Assembly (NCBI GenBank): GCA_022340405.1
Contig: JAJDOA010000138.1
Span: 1 to 35,108 of the forward strand
DNA length: 35,108 nt
DNA from: Desulfobacteraceae bacterium
GTDB taxonomy: Bacteria; Desulfobacterota; Desulfobacteria; Desulfobacterales; JAJDOA01
Direction: 5' to 3'
Shown here: piece after piece, positions 7,803-15,351 of the stretch
Position numbering within the stretch: position 1 is the stretch's first letter
How the letters are laid out: the number at the start of each line of letters is the position of its first letter
Made by a program: the position numbers and the translations under genes
The notes under the pieces: model-generated
The model's database searches: none
What the model saw: the letters and a program-made list of their open reading frames with translations, nothing else
Told to the model about the DNA's origin: nothing

Positions 7803-9457
7803 TCTCCCATCCCGATTTGAACGTTCTCGTCGTGTCGGAAGCCGGCAGGGAGCAGGGCTTTCCGTGGCCCGGCTTCGGCGGTGACATGGCCCACTTGCAC
7901 GTTTCACGGGAAGCCTCCATACCGGACGATCTGACCGCATATCACGCTGTCGTCACTGCAGCGGGGATGGTGCGGCCTGGGAAGGCCGAACGGCTGCTGC
8001 AATTTGTCCACGCGGGCGGGGCGTGGCTTGCCATGAGCGGCCTGCAGGAAGATCCGCTGCCCGACGCTTTCGGCGCACAACCCGAGGGCGTCGGTCCTCG
8101 GGCCGAGCTGCGGGTGCTCTTGCAAAACGCCCACGATCCCCTTGCCGTGCGCCTGCCGGATGCGGTATACGTTGCGGGCCGTTACCACCCCCTACAGAGC
8201 GTCGCTCCCGACGCCGAAACCGTGCTCTACGCCGACTGGCATTACGGCCACAGTCCCGTATTCATCACCCGTTCCCACGGGGCCGGACACCTGGCTTGCA
8301 CGACGCTGCAGGATTTTTCCGCCAACATGCTCCGGCAGGTGATCCACCGGCTGCTGCGCCGGTGGCGGGGCTCGGCCCCGTCCCCCGAAACCAGGCTGGG
8401 CGTGGGCATCCTGGGCTATGCGCCGTCCATTGGGCAGGTACACGGCCTGGCGGCCGAGCGCACACCGGGGCTTCGCATCGCGGCCGCCTGCGATCTGAAC
8501 GCCCAGCGGCTCGCCCAGGCAGCGAAGGATTTTCCCGGCATCGCAACCTACGACCATTCCGCAAGGCTCGCCGAAGACCCGGACGTAGACTTGGTGATCG
8601 TGGCGACGGCGCCCGATACGCACGCCCGGCTGTCCGTGGAGATGATGGACGCAGGAAAGCATGTTCTCTGCGAAAAGCCCCTGGCACTCAACCGCCGGGA
8701 GACCGACGCCATGCAGGAAACGGCGGAGCGGCGAAAGGTCCACCTGAGCTGCCATCAAAACCGCCGGTTCGATCCCGACTTTCGCGCCATCCGCGACTGC
8801 GTGGCCGGCGGCCGAATCGGTGAACTGTTCTATCTGGAGACCTTCGTGGGTCAATACCACCACCCCTGCGGCTACTGGCACTCCCACGCTCCGGTCTGCG
8901 GCGGCACCGCCTACGACTGGGGTGCCCACTATCTGGACTGGATCGTGGGGCTGATGCCGCATTCCGTAACGTCCGTGGTCGGCACCCGACACAAGCGAGT
9001 GTGGCATGACGTCACCAACGCGGATCAGGAGCGCATTCAGATCCGATTCGCCGACGGCCGGGAGGCGGAGTTCCTCCACTCGGACATCGCCGCGGCCCGC
9101 AAGCCCAAGTGGTACCTTCTCGGCACCCGCGGTGCCATCGTGGGCGCCTGGAGGGACGTAACCGCGGTGGACGTCGATCCGGTGCACTACTTCGAGCAGA
9201 CCGATATCCCCGCAACGGAAATGATGCCCGACATCACCCTGTATCACCGGCGCGACTCGGGAGATCTGGAGCAAATCCGGCCGGCCGAGCCGGAGAGGGA
9301 TCCGCTGGCCTTCCATCGAAACCTGGCCGACCACCTGCTGTGGGGCGAACCGCTGGCCGCCCCCCTGGCCGATTCAGTCAAGGTGGTGGCGTTGCTGGAG
9401 GCGGCCTCCCGCTCCATGGCAAACGGGGGAAGTGTGGAGGTGCTCGATGGCCGATAA
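7799..9457 (+). CDS. ThuA-like domain fused to Gfo/Idh/MocA oxidoreductase
   Basis: This 552-residue protein has two modules. Residues 1 to about 195 look like a ThuA/trehalose-utilisation glutamine-amidotransferase-like fold (NVLVVSEAG, LLQFVHAGGAWLAMSG, PVFITRSHGAGHLACTTL). From about 200 a Gfo/Idh/MocA dehydrogenase follows: LGVGILGYAPSIGQVHG as Rossmann loop, DVDLVIVATAPDTHA, GKHVLCEKPLAL with the family EKP lysine, and GGTAYDWGAHYLDWI with the Asp/His of the active site. Such enzymes oxidise or epimerise sugars and inositols using NAD(P). The start overlaps the previous stop by 4 nt and its end overlaps the next gene by 11 nt, so it is part of a tightly coupled operon. Substrate is unassigned; inositol or a GlcNAc-inositol derivative is plausible from the neighbours. 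Confidence 0.85.
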   Translation: MISHPDLNVLVVSEAGREQGFPWPGFGGDMAHLHVSREASIPDDLTAYHAVVTAAGMVRPGKAERLLQFVHAGGAWLAMSGLQEDPLPDAFGAQPEGVGPRAELRVLLQNAHDPLAVRLPDAVYVAGRYHPLQSVAPDAETVLYADWHYGHSPVFITRSHGAGHLACTTLQDFSANMLRQVIHRLLRRWRGSAPSPETRLGVGILGYAPSIGQVHGLAAERTPGLRIAAACDLNAQRLAQAAKDFPGIATYDHSARLAEDPDVDLVIVATAPDTHARLSVEMMDAGKHVLCEKPLALNRRETDAMQETAERRKVHLSCHQNRRFDPDFRAIRDCVAGGRIGELFYLETFVGQYHHPCGYWHSHAPVCGGTAYDWGAHYLDWIVGLMPHSVTSVVGTRHKRVWHDVTNADQERIQIRFADGREAEFLHSDIAAARKPKWYLLGTRGAIVGAWRDVTAVDVDPVHYFEQTDIPATEMMPDITLYHRRDSGDLEQIRPAEPERDPLAFHRNLADHLLWGEPLAAPLADSVKVVALLEAASRSMANGGSVEVLDGR

Positions 9458-10490
9458 GCTGCGCTGGGGCATCCTGGGCAATGCCACCATCGGGCGCAAG
9501 TGCGTGATGCCGGCCATCCGCAAATCGACCAACGGGAAGATCCGGGCCCTGGGCACGCGACGGCCCGATGCAGCCGGGGAGATTGCGAAACAAAACCGGA
9601 TCGAGCGCGTCTACGGCGACTACGAATCCGTCCTCCGGGACCCGGAGGTGGAAGCGGTCTACATCCCCCTGCCCAATCACCTCCACCGGCCCTGGACACT
9701 GAAGGCCCTTGCCGCCGGAAAGCATGTGCTGTGTGAAAAACCGCTTGGCTGCAGTGCCGAACAAGCCCGGGAAATGGCCGCTGCGGCCCGCGGCAGCGGG
9801 CTTGTCCTGATGGAAGCGCTGATGTACCGGTTTCACCCCCGCACCCGACGGGTTAAGGGACTGATCGGCGAGGGAGCCGTCGGCACTCCGCGGCTGGTCC
9901 GGGCCGCCTTCTGTTTTTCCATGGCACCGGAGCTGCTGGAAAGCGGCGACAACTGCCGCCTACAGCCGAAAATGGGCGGCGGCGCACTGCTGGACGTGGG
10001 AAGCTATGCGGTAAGCGTCGCACGATGGTTTTTGGAGGCGGAGCCCGCGGCCGTTCAGGCCCAGGCCGTATACCGTGGCAAGACCGAGGTGGACATTCAC
10101 CTGGTGGGAACCCTGCGCTTTCCCGGGGGCGCCTTGGCGACCGTGGAGGCCAGTTTCTGTGCGGGCCTACAGCAGTCCTACACGGTGGTCGGCTCCGGCG
10201 GTGCCGTCGAACTGCCCCACGACGCCTTCATCCCCTGGGAGAAGGATGCCGCCGTCATGGTACGGGGAAAGGATGAGGAAACCGGAAAGACCCTTGTTGT
10301 ACCCGGTGCCGACGAGTACCGGCTGATGGTGGAGCACTTCGCCGACCGGGTGCGCACCGGAAAAGCCCCCACCGTGTCGGTCGAAGACAGCATCGGCAAC
10401 CTGGTGGCGCTGGACGCGATGGCCGAGGCGGCCCGGACCGGCCGAACCGTTTTCATCTCCCAGGAGGATCCGTCATCACGAAAACCCTGA
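9447..10490 (+). CDS. Gfo/Idh/MocA family oxidoreductase
   Basis: This 347-residue protein has the complete family layout. The N-terminal Rossmann fold starts LRWGILGNATIGRK. Then come EAVYIPLPNHLH, GKHVLCEKPLGCS with the catalytic-lysine EKP motif, and a C-terminal alpha/beta domain with KMGGGALLDVGSYAVSVARW. It is expected to be an NAD(P)-dependent dehydrogenase or related enzyme of a sugar or cyclitol. The start ATG 9447 has GGAGG six bases upstream, inside the end of the preceding gene, which it overlaps by 11 nt. It is a separate enzyme from the ThuA fusion just before it, and the pair may act sequentially on one substrate. The exact reaction cannot be read from sequence. Confidence 0.9.
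   Translation: MADKLRWGILGNATIGRKCVMPAIRKSTNGKIRALGTRRPDAAGEIAKQNRIERVYGDYESVLRDPEVEAVYIPLPNHLHRPWTLKALAAGKHVLCEKPLGCSAEQAREMAAAARGSGLVLMEALMYRFHPRTRRVKGLIGEGAVGTPRLVRAAFCFSMAPELLESGDNCRLQPKMGGGALLDVGSYAVSVARWFLEAEPAAVQAQAVYRGKTEVDIHLVGTLRFPGGALATVEASFCAGLQQSYTVVGSGGAVELPHDAFIPWEKDAAVMVRGKDEETGKTLVVPGADEYRLMVEHFADRVRTGKAPTVSVEDSIGNLVALDAMAEAARTGRTVFISQEDPSSRKP
10463..10477 (+). promoter_or_regulatory. Strong ribosome site lacking an ordinary start codon
   Basis: AGGAGG (10462-10467) ends seven bases before ATC (10475), which is in frame with the acyltransferase gene. No ATG, GTG or TTG occurs at suitable distance. It lies inside the 3' end of the preceding gene. Either the acyltransferase begins at a rare ATC codon and has 12 extra N-terminal residues, or the match is chance and TTG 10511 or GTG 10523 is used. 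Confidence 0.4.
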
Positions 10491-10510
10491 CCGAGCCCCG
10501 GAAGCCGCCT

Positions 10511-11488
10511 TTGGATGTCCGGGTGACGCCCGTTACCATGTCCGACCTGCCCGGACTCCGCTTCCCCGGCGACCAGCCCTGGCCGCAGCGGAACCCATTT
10601 GTAACGCCGGCCTGGCTGACGGCATGGTGGACTTACTTCGGCCGGAATCACAGACCGTTGATTCTGCGAGTGGACGTGAGGGGCCGCATGGCCGGCGTGG
10701 CGCCGCTGATGGTTCAAAACGGAACGGCCCGGTTCATGGGCTCGGAGGATCTGTGCGACCATGGCGACTTTCCGTCGAATCCCTTCCACCGGGAGGTATT
10801 TTTTTCGGCCCTGCTGCGGCACCTGAAAGACATGGGGGTCCACCGTCTGATGTTGGCATCGGTGCGACCGGATTCCGCCGTTCTTCGGTGGATCGTGCCG
10901 GCCGCACATGCCGCCGGATGTCGTGTGTCGGTGCTTCCGAAGGGCGTCTCCATGGAAATGGGCCTGCCCGCAAGCTGGGAAGCGTACCTCGGGGCATTGG
11001 AGGGCAAGCAACGGCACGAGGTGCGGCGGAAACTGCGCCGGGCGTCCGAAGCCGGCCGAATGACCCTTCGTACGGTTCAACATGCGGCAGAGGCCTCCGC
11101 CGGGATGGACGGCTTTCTGCGGTTGTTCCGCCGGAGCCGTCCGGACAAGCGGCGGTTTTTGACGCCCGAACGGGAAGCCTTTTTCCGTGCACTGGCCGAC
11201 GAACTGTCCCGGGCGGGCATGCTTCGGCTGAACCTGATCGAAATCGACAACCGCCCGGCTGCGGCCACCTTCTGCGTCCATCTCGGAAATACGACCTATC
11301 TGTACAACAGCGGTTTCGACCCCGTGTTTCGGGACATCTCCATCGGCATTGTCAGCAAACTGATGAGCATCCGGGAAAGCATTGAAAACGGTTTCGAAGT
11401 CTATGATTTTTTGAACGGAACCGAGCGTTACAAATACCGGCTGGGGGGAAAAGAGGTGTCGCTGTCCAGTTGCGTCGTGGAGTGGTGA
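10511..11488 (+). CDS. GNAT/FemAB-type (BioF2-like) acyltransferase
   Basis: This protein of about 325 residues has the double-GNAT look of the CelD/BioF2-like Acetyltransf_6 family. The N-terminal half includes WLTAWWTYFG and a strand run ending in GVAPLMVQ. A central basic helix carries GKQRHEVRRKLRRA. The C-terminal GNAT part has RLNLIEIDNRPAAATFCVHLGNTTYLYNSGFDP and FEVYDFLNGTERYKYRLG, spread over roughly residues 235-310. Members transfer acyl or aminoacyl groups to amines, commonly on cell-surface sugars or small molecules. In this operon an amine made by the PIG-L deacetylase is a reasonable acceptor, which is inference. The start is uncertain: TTG 10511 is annotated, GTG 10523 is possible, and an ATC at 10475 has the best ribosome site. 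It precedes the glycosyltransferase by 109 nt. Confidence 0.8.
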   Translation: MDVRVTPVTMSDLPGLRFPGDQPWPQRNPFVTPAWLTAWWTYFGRNHRPLILRVDVRGRMAGVAPLMVQNGTARFMGSEDLCDHGDFPSNPFHREVFFSALLRHLKDMGVHRLMLASVRPDSAVLRWIVPAAHAAGCRVSVLPKGVSMEMGLPASWEAYLGALEGKQRHEVRRKLRRASEAGRMTLRTVQHAAEASAGMDGFLRLFRRSRPDKRRFLTPEREAFFRALADELSRAGMLRLNLIEIDNRPAAATFCVHLGNTTYLYNSGFDPVFRDISIGIVSKLMSIRESIENGFEVYDFLNGTERYKYRLGGKEVSLSSCVVEW

Positions 11489-11597
11489 ACCTCCACCCTT
11501 GCATGATCGTAACAGGAAAACCAAACATCCGCCCCAGCGTCGTTCTGGCCAATACGATGGAACCGACTTCGGTGCCTGACAAAAAGGATCCTGCACC

Positions 11598-12848
11598 ATG
11601 TCCCTTCGCATCGCCATGCTGAGCATCCACTCCAGTCCGTTGGGCCGGATGGGGACCCGCGACACCGGAGGGATGAGCGTGTACCTGCAGGAGCTGGCCC
11701 GCGAAATGGGAAGCCGGGGTCATTTTGTGGACATCTTCACCCGGGCCACTGCGAAAGAAACGGAGCCGGTCGTGAAACCCTTCCCCAACGTGCGCGTCGT
11801 CTCTTTGCACGTCCGCGGGGCGGAGAAGGCCCCCAAAACGGCGCTCTACGATCATGCGGAGGCGTTTGCGGCGGCCATGACCGACTTTTGCCGGGAGACG
11901 GCCATCGAGTACGACCTGATCCACAGCAACTACTGGCTGTCCGGCGTGGTCGGCAGCCGGTTCGCAATGCTGCACCCCTGCCCCCATTTCATTACCTTTC
12001 ACACCCTGGGCGCCGCCAAAATGACCTCGCGCAGCGGCCACACGGAAGACAGCCGCCGTGTCGACGTGGAGGCCGAGCTGGCGGCACGATGCGACGGGGT
12101 CATCGCCCCCACCGCGGCAGAACGCCTCCGGCTGATTTCGCTCTGCGGGGCAAGGTCAGAGACCATCCATGTCGTTCCCTGCGGCGTGAACCTGAAACGG
12201 TTCGCACCCGATGCAGGCGATGATGCCCCTGCCGAAGAGCTTCGAAAGGATCCGGGGCGGGCGGTGCTGCTCGGTGTGGGGCGCTTCGATCCCATGAAGG
12301 GCATTCAGCGGCTATTGGCCGGTGTCGCCTGCTTGAATGCCGCGGGCGCAGCCGTGGATCTGGTCCTCGTCGGCGGCGACGGCCCCGGCAGCCCGGAGCA
12401 CCGCCGTGTACGCCGGCAGGTCCGGGGCCTGGGAATGGACGAGCGGGTCCGAATCGTCGGCTCCGTCGATCATCGCAAGATGCCCAGCTACTACAGGGGT
12501 GCAGATGCCGTGGGGGTCGCCTCCCGGTACGAGAGTTTCGGCCTGGTCGTTCTGGAGGCCCTGGCCTGTGGCACGCCGGTGGTCTCCACGCCGGTGGGCG
12601 TTGCGCCGGAAGTGATCCGGCCCGGTGTGAACGGGTATTTGGCCGCCGCCGGAGATGCAGAAAGCCTTGCACAGACCATCGCGCGCACCCTGCGGTTAGC
12701 CCGGGAGCGAGATCCTCTGCAGATCCACGCCACCGTTTCCGAATTCGACTGGTCCCGGGTGGCGTCCCTGCTGTTGGATGCCTATCGTAAAAGCATTGAC
12801 CCAACACACCGCCATAAAATGGGAAAGCATCGTGAGCCAGCCATTTGA
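11598..12848 (+). CDS. GT4 glycosyltransferase, MshA-like (inositol-phosphate GlcNAc-transferase type)
   Basis: This is a 416-residue GT-B retaining glycosyltransferase of family GT4. The N-terminus (MLSIHSSPLG, DTGGMSVYLQELA) matches MshA/sucrose-phosphate-synthase-like enzymes. Lys80, Tyr112 (HSNYWLSG), Thr136 (FHTLGAAK) and Arg153/154 align with the residues reported to hold the phosphate of inositol phosphate in actinobacterial MshA. The nucleotide-sugar site has GVGRFDPMKG (Arg229, Lys234) and YESFGLVVLEALACGTPVV (Glu312, Glu320). The likely reaction is transfer of GlcNAc from UDP-GlcNAc to inositol 3-phosphate; the acceptor is supported by the adjacent inositol-3-phosphate synthase gene, the donor is inferred from MshA. 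ATG 11598 has an AGGA site. Its 3' end overlaps the deacetylase start by 17 nt. Confidence 0.85.
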   Translation: MSLRIAMLSIHSSPLGRMGTRDTGGMSVYLQELAREMGSRGHFVDIFTRATAKETEPVVKPFPNVRVVSLHVRGAEKAPKTALYDHAEAFAAAMTDFCRETAIEYDLIHSNYWLSGVVGSRFAMLHPCPHFITFHTLGAAKMTSRSGHTEDSRRVDVEAELAARCDGVIAPTAAERLRLISLCGARSETIHVVPCGVNLKRFAPDAGDDAPAEELRKDPGRAVLLGVGRFDPMKGIQRLLAGVACLNAAGAAVDLVLVGGDGPGSPEHRRVRRQVRGLGMDERVRIVGSVDHRKMPSYYRGADAVGVASRYESFGLVVLEALACGTPVVSTPVGVAPEVIRPGVNGYLAAAGDAESLAQTIARTLRLARERDPLQIHATVSEFDWSRVASLLLDAYRKSIDPTHRHKMGKHREPAI

Positions 12849-13527
12849 CATCATGGTCGTCGTCGCCCATCCGGACGATGCCGAGTTCGGAGCCGCCGGC
12901 ACCGTGGCCCGCTGGACGGCGGATGGCAAATCTGTCATCTACGTGGTGTGCACCAACGGCGACAAGGGAACCACCGACCGCCGCCTGGCTCCGGACGAAC
13001 TCTCCCGGATACGGATGGCGGAGCAACGGGAGGCGGCCCATCGGATCGGCGTCGGGGAGGTGACCTTTCTGGGAATGCCGGACCAGCAGCTGGAGGAAAC
13101 GTCGGAGTTCCGCGAAACGATCGTTCGCCTGATCCGGACGCACCGCCCCGACATCGTGATCACCTCCGATCCCTACCGCCGGTATCTGTGGCACCGGGAC
13201 CACCGCATCGTCGGACAGGTGGTGGCAGACGCAATGTTTCCGTATGCCCGGGACCACATGGCCTATCCGGAGATGTTGGCCGAAGGCCTGGAGCCCCACA
13301 AGGTGAAAGAAGCCCTCTTTTTCGGTGCGGAGGAAATCAACCACCGCATCGACATTTCGGAAACCTTCCCCGACAAGCTGGCCGCGCTGCAATGCCACGA
13401 AAGCCAAGTCCGGGAACTGAACGTGGAAGATCTGGAAAACTGGCTGCGACAGCGCTGCCGTAAAGCGGCCGAAGGCACGCCGTACATGCTGGCAGAGGCG
13501 TTTTACCGGGTTCAAATGCCCGATTGA
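12832..13527 (+). CDS. PIG-L (LmbE) family N-acetylglucosaminide deacetylase, MshB-like
   Basis: This 231-residue zinc-dependent deacetylase has VVAHPDDAEFG at its N-terminus (His13, Asp15, Asp16) and a downstream HRDHR (His124), together the metal and catalytic site of the PIG-L/MshB/BshB family. TNGDKGT and REAAHRIGVGEVTFLGMPD are also family hallmarks. These enzymes remove the acetyl group from GlcNAc linked to inositol (MshB, PIG-L) or malate (BshB). Here the neighbouring glycosyltransferase and inositol-3-phosphate synthase favour GlcNAc-inositol. The GTG start at 12832 is preferred since it brings the motif to the canonical distance from the N-terminus; it overlaps the transferase gene by 17 nt. 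The upstream in-frame sequence from 12778 is antisense-free but is coding in another frame. Confidence 0.85.
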   Translation: MSQPFDIMVVVAHPDDAEFGAAGTVARWTADGKSVIYVVCTNGDKGTTDRRLAPDELSRIRMAEQREAAHRIGVGEVTFLGMPDQQLEETSEFRETIVRLIRTHRPDIVITSDPYRRYLWHRDHRIVGQVVADAMFPYARDHMAYPEMLAEGLEPHKVKEALFFGAEEINHRIDISETFPDKLAALQCHESQVRELNVEDLENWLRQRCRKAAEGTPYMLAEAFYRVQMPD

Positions 13528-13546
13528 AAGCGAACAGGCTACAACC

Positions 13547-14686
13547 ATGGAGAAGATTCGCATCGCCGTCGTGGGTGTGGGCAATTGCGTCAGTGCCTTG
13601 CTGCAGGGCATCCACTACTATGATGGGCAGGACGCCGGAACGGAAGCCACCGGGTTGATGTCACCGGAAATGGGCGGATACGGGCCATCGGATATTCTCG
13701 TTGCCACCGCCTACGACATCGACCGCCGCAAGGTCGACCTGGACGTCAGCCAGGCCGTTTTCCAGCCCCCCAACTGCACCACGGTATTCAACCCGGACCT
13801 GCCGCTGACCGGAGCCACCGTGAAGATGGGGGCAGTGCTGGACGGTGTGGCCGCTCACATGCGCGAACACGACCCCCGGCGCAGTTTCGACCCCGCCTCC
13901 CGGCCGGACGCCACCCACGAGGAGGTGATTTGCGATCTGCGGCGGAGCCGGGCGGAGGTGCTGGTGAATTTTCTGCCGGTGGGCGCCGAGGAAGCCACCG
14001 CATTCTATGTCCGTTGCGCCCTGGAGGCGGGCGTTGGGGTGGTCAACGGCATCCCGGTGTTCATCGCCAGCGATCCCGAATGGGCCGGCCGCTTTGCCGC
14101 CCGCGGGCTGCCGCTGATCGGCGACGATGTGAAATCCCAGATGGGGGCCACCATCGTCCACCGCACGTTGACGGACCTGTTCCGCCGCAGGGGAGTCGCC
14201 CTGGAGCGCACCTATCAGCTCAACACCGGCGGCAATACCGATTTTCTCAACATGCTGGACCGCAGCCGGCTCATATCGAAAAAGCGGTCCAAGACCGAAG
14301 CCGTCCAATCGGTTGCCGCCCGCCGCCTGGACGCCGCCGACATTCACATCGGCCCCAGCGACTACGTACCCTGGCAGCGGGACAACAAAGTGGGCTTCAT
14401 CCGGATGGAGGGGAAAATCTTCGGAAACGTGCCCATGCATCTGGAGATGCGGTTGTCCGTGGAGGACTCGCCCAACTCCGCCGGAGTGGTGATTGATGCG
14501 ATCCGCTGCGCCCGCCTGGCGATGGACCGCGGCCAGGGCGGGGTGCTGGAGGGTCCCTCGGCCTATTTTTGCAAGCACCCGCCGCGGCAGTACACCGACG
14601 ACGAGGCCTATCGTCTGGTGCAGGAATTCATCCAAGCCCCGACGCTGAACCCACAGGGGAAAACGAAGCAGACGGGCTGTCCATGA
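13547..14686 (+). CDS. ino1: Inositol-3-phosphate synthase
   Basis: This 379-residue protein converts glucose 6-phosphate to 1D-myo-inositol 3-phosphate by an internal NAD-dependent redox cycle. VVGVGNCVSALLQG is the NAD loop. LVNFLPVGAEEAT, GIPVFIASDPEWA, GDDVKSQMGATIVHRTL, NTGGNTDFLNM and EDSPNSAGVVIDAIRCARLA are signature blocks of the prokaryotic (actinobacterial/archaeal-type) enzyme, and the length agrees. ATG 13547 follows the deacetylase stop by 19 nt. The gene overlaps the phosphatase gene by 4 nt (ATGA). In Desulfobacterota such enzymes may feed inositol phospholipid or compatible-solute synthesis. Its place between an MshA-like transferase with PIG-L deacetylase and a phosphatase suggests it supplies the acceptor for a glycosyl-inositol product. 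Confidence 0.93.
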   Translation: MEKIRIAVVGVGNCVSALLQGIHYYDGQDAGTEATGLMSPEMGGYGPSDILVATAYDIDRRKVDLDVSQAVFQPPNCTTVFNPDLPLTGATVKMGAVLDGVAAHMREHDPRRSFDPASRPDATHEEVICDLRRSRAEVLVNFLPVGAEEATAFYVRCALEAGVGVVNGIPVFIASDPEWAGRFAARGLPLIGDDVKSQMGATIVHRTLTDLFRRRGVALERTYQLNTGGNTDFLNMLDRSRLISKKRSKTEAVQSVAARRLDAADIHIGPSDYVPWQRDNKVGFIRMEGKIFGNVPMHLEMRLSVEDSPNSAGVVIDAIRCARLAMDRGQGGVLEGPSAYFCKHPPRQYTDDEAYRLVQEFIQAPTLNPQGKTKQTGCP

Positions 14687-15288
14687 TCCGTGCAATCCTC
14701 TTCGACTTCGGCCGGGTTGTCTCCGCCCCCAAACCCCCATCGCTCTTCCGCCGATACGAGGTGGAGCTGGGCCTTTCCCCCGACACCATCAACACGGTCA
14801 TGTTCGATTCGCCCTACTGGCAGGATGCCCTGGTGGGGAAAACGGACATGGACGGCTACTGGCATGCCATCGGTCCGGCGCTGGGCCTGCACACACCGCA
14901 GGCGGTGGCGGACTTCCGGAAGCGCTATTACGCAGACGAGCGGATCAACGCCGGCGTTGTCCGGATGCTCCGCAAATTGTCGGGCACCCATTTGCTTGCG
15001 ATTCTCTCCAACCATCCCCCGGGGCTTCGGCAGTGGCTGGCCGACTGGGACATCGAAGGGTTGTTCGAGGTGGTTTTCTGCTCCGGCGACGAGGGCATCG
15101 CCAAGCCCGATTCCTGGGCATTCCGTGAAACCCTGCGGCGGCTGAACCTTGCGTCCCCCCGGGAGGCGGTGTTCGTCGACGACACCGAGGCACACGTGGC
15201 GGCGGCCCGAGAGCTGGGGATCCACGCCGTTCATTACACCACCACCGATGCCCTTGGGCGGGAGTTGGAAGCGCTCGGGTGTTGGTGA
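14683..15288 (+). CDS. HAD-superfamily phosphatase
   Basis: This 201-residue haloacid-dehalogenase-type hydrolase has motif I ILFDFGRVV (nucleophile Asp8), motif II LLAILSNHPPG, the lysine motif DEGIAKPDSWAF, and motif IV AVFVDDTEAHVAAA. The second motif I Asp is a Gly (DFG), as in the YihX-like HAD group, whose members dephosphorylate sugar phosphates. A helical cap lies between about residues 15 and 95. Its start overlaps the inositol-3-phosphate synthase stop by 4 nt, so the two are likely co-translated. An obvious candidate substrate is the phosphate left on a GlcNAc-inositol-phosphate intermediate (the unassigned MshA2 step of mycothiol synthesis) or inositol phosphate itself. That is inference from context. 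Confidence 0.82.
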   Translation: MIRAILFDFGRVVSAPKPPSLFRRYEVELGLSPDTINTVMFDSPYWQDALVGKTDMDGYWHAIGPALGLHTPQAVADFRKRYYADERINAGVVRMLRKLSGTHLLAILSNHPPGLRQWLADWDIEGLFEVVFCSGDEGIAKPDSWAFRETLRRLNLASPREAVFVDDTEAHVAAARELGIHAVHYTTTDALGRELEALGCW

Positions 15289-15325
15289 CGGAACCAACCC
15301 AACGAACACAGGGAAGCCGTAACCG

Positions 15326-15351
15326 CTGAAACCCGCCGTTCGGGTTTTCAG
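15326..15351. terminator. Weak hairpin between convergent genes
   Basis: CTGAAACCCG (15326-15335) pairs with CGGGTTTTCAG (15341-15351) around CCGTT, leaving one bulged base. It sits between the HAD phosphatase stop and the stop of the opposing AI-2E-type permease. The T-run lies inside the stem and none follows it, so termination is possible but not assured. Confidence 0.35.

Noticed and set aside
10178-11665. Minus-strand frame across the acyltransferase and glycosyltransferase starts
   Set aside because: It is antisense to two well-supported genes and low in recognisable motifs.
12100-13611. Minus-strand frame opposite the glycosyltransferase and deacetylase
   Set aside because: Antisense shadow spanning two real genes.
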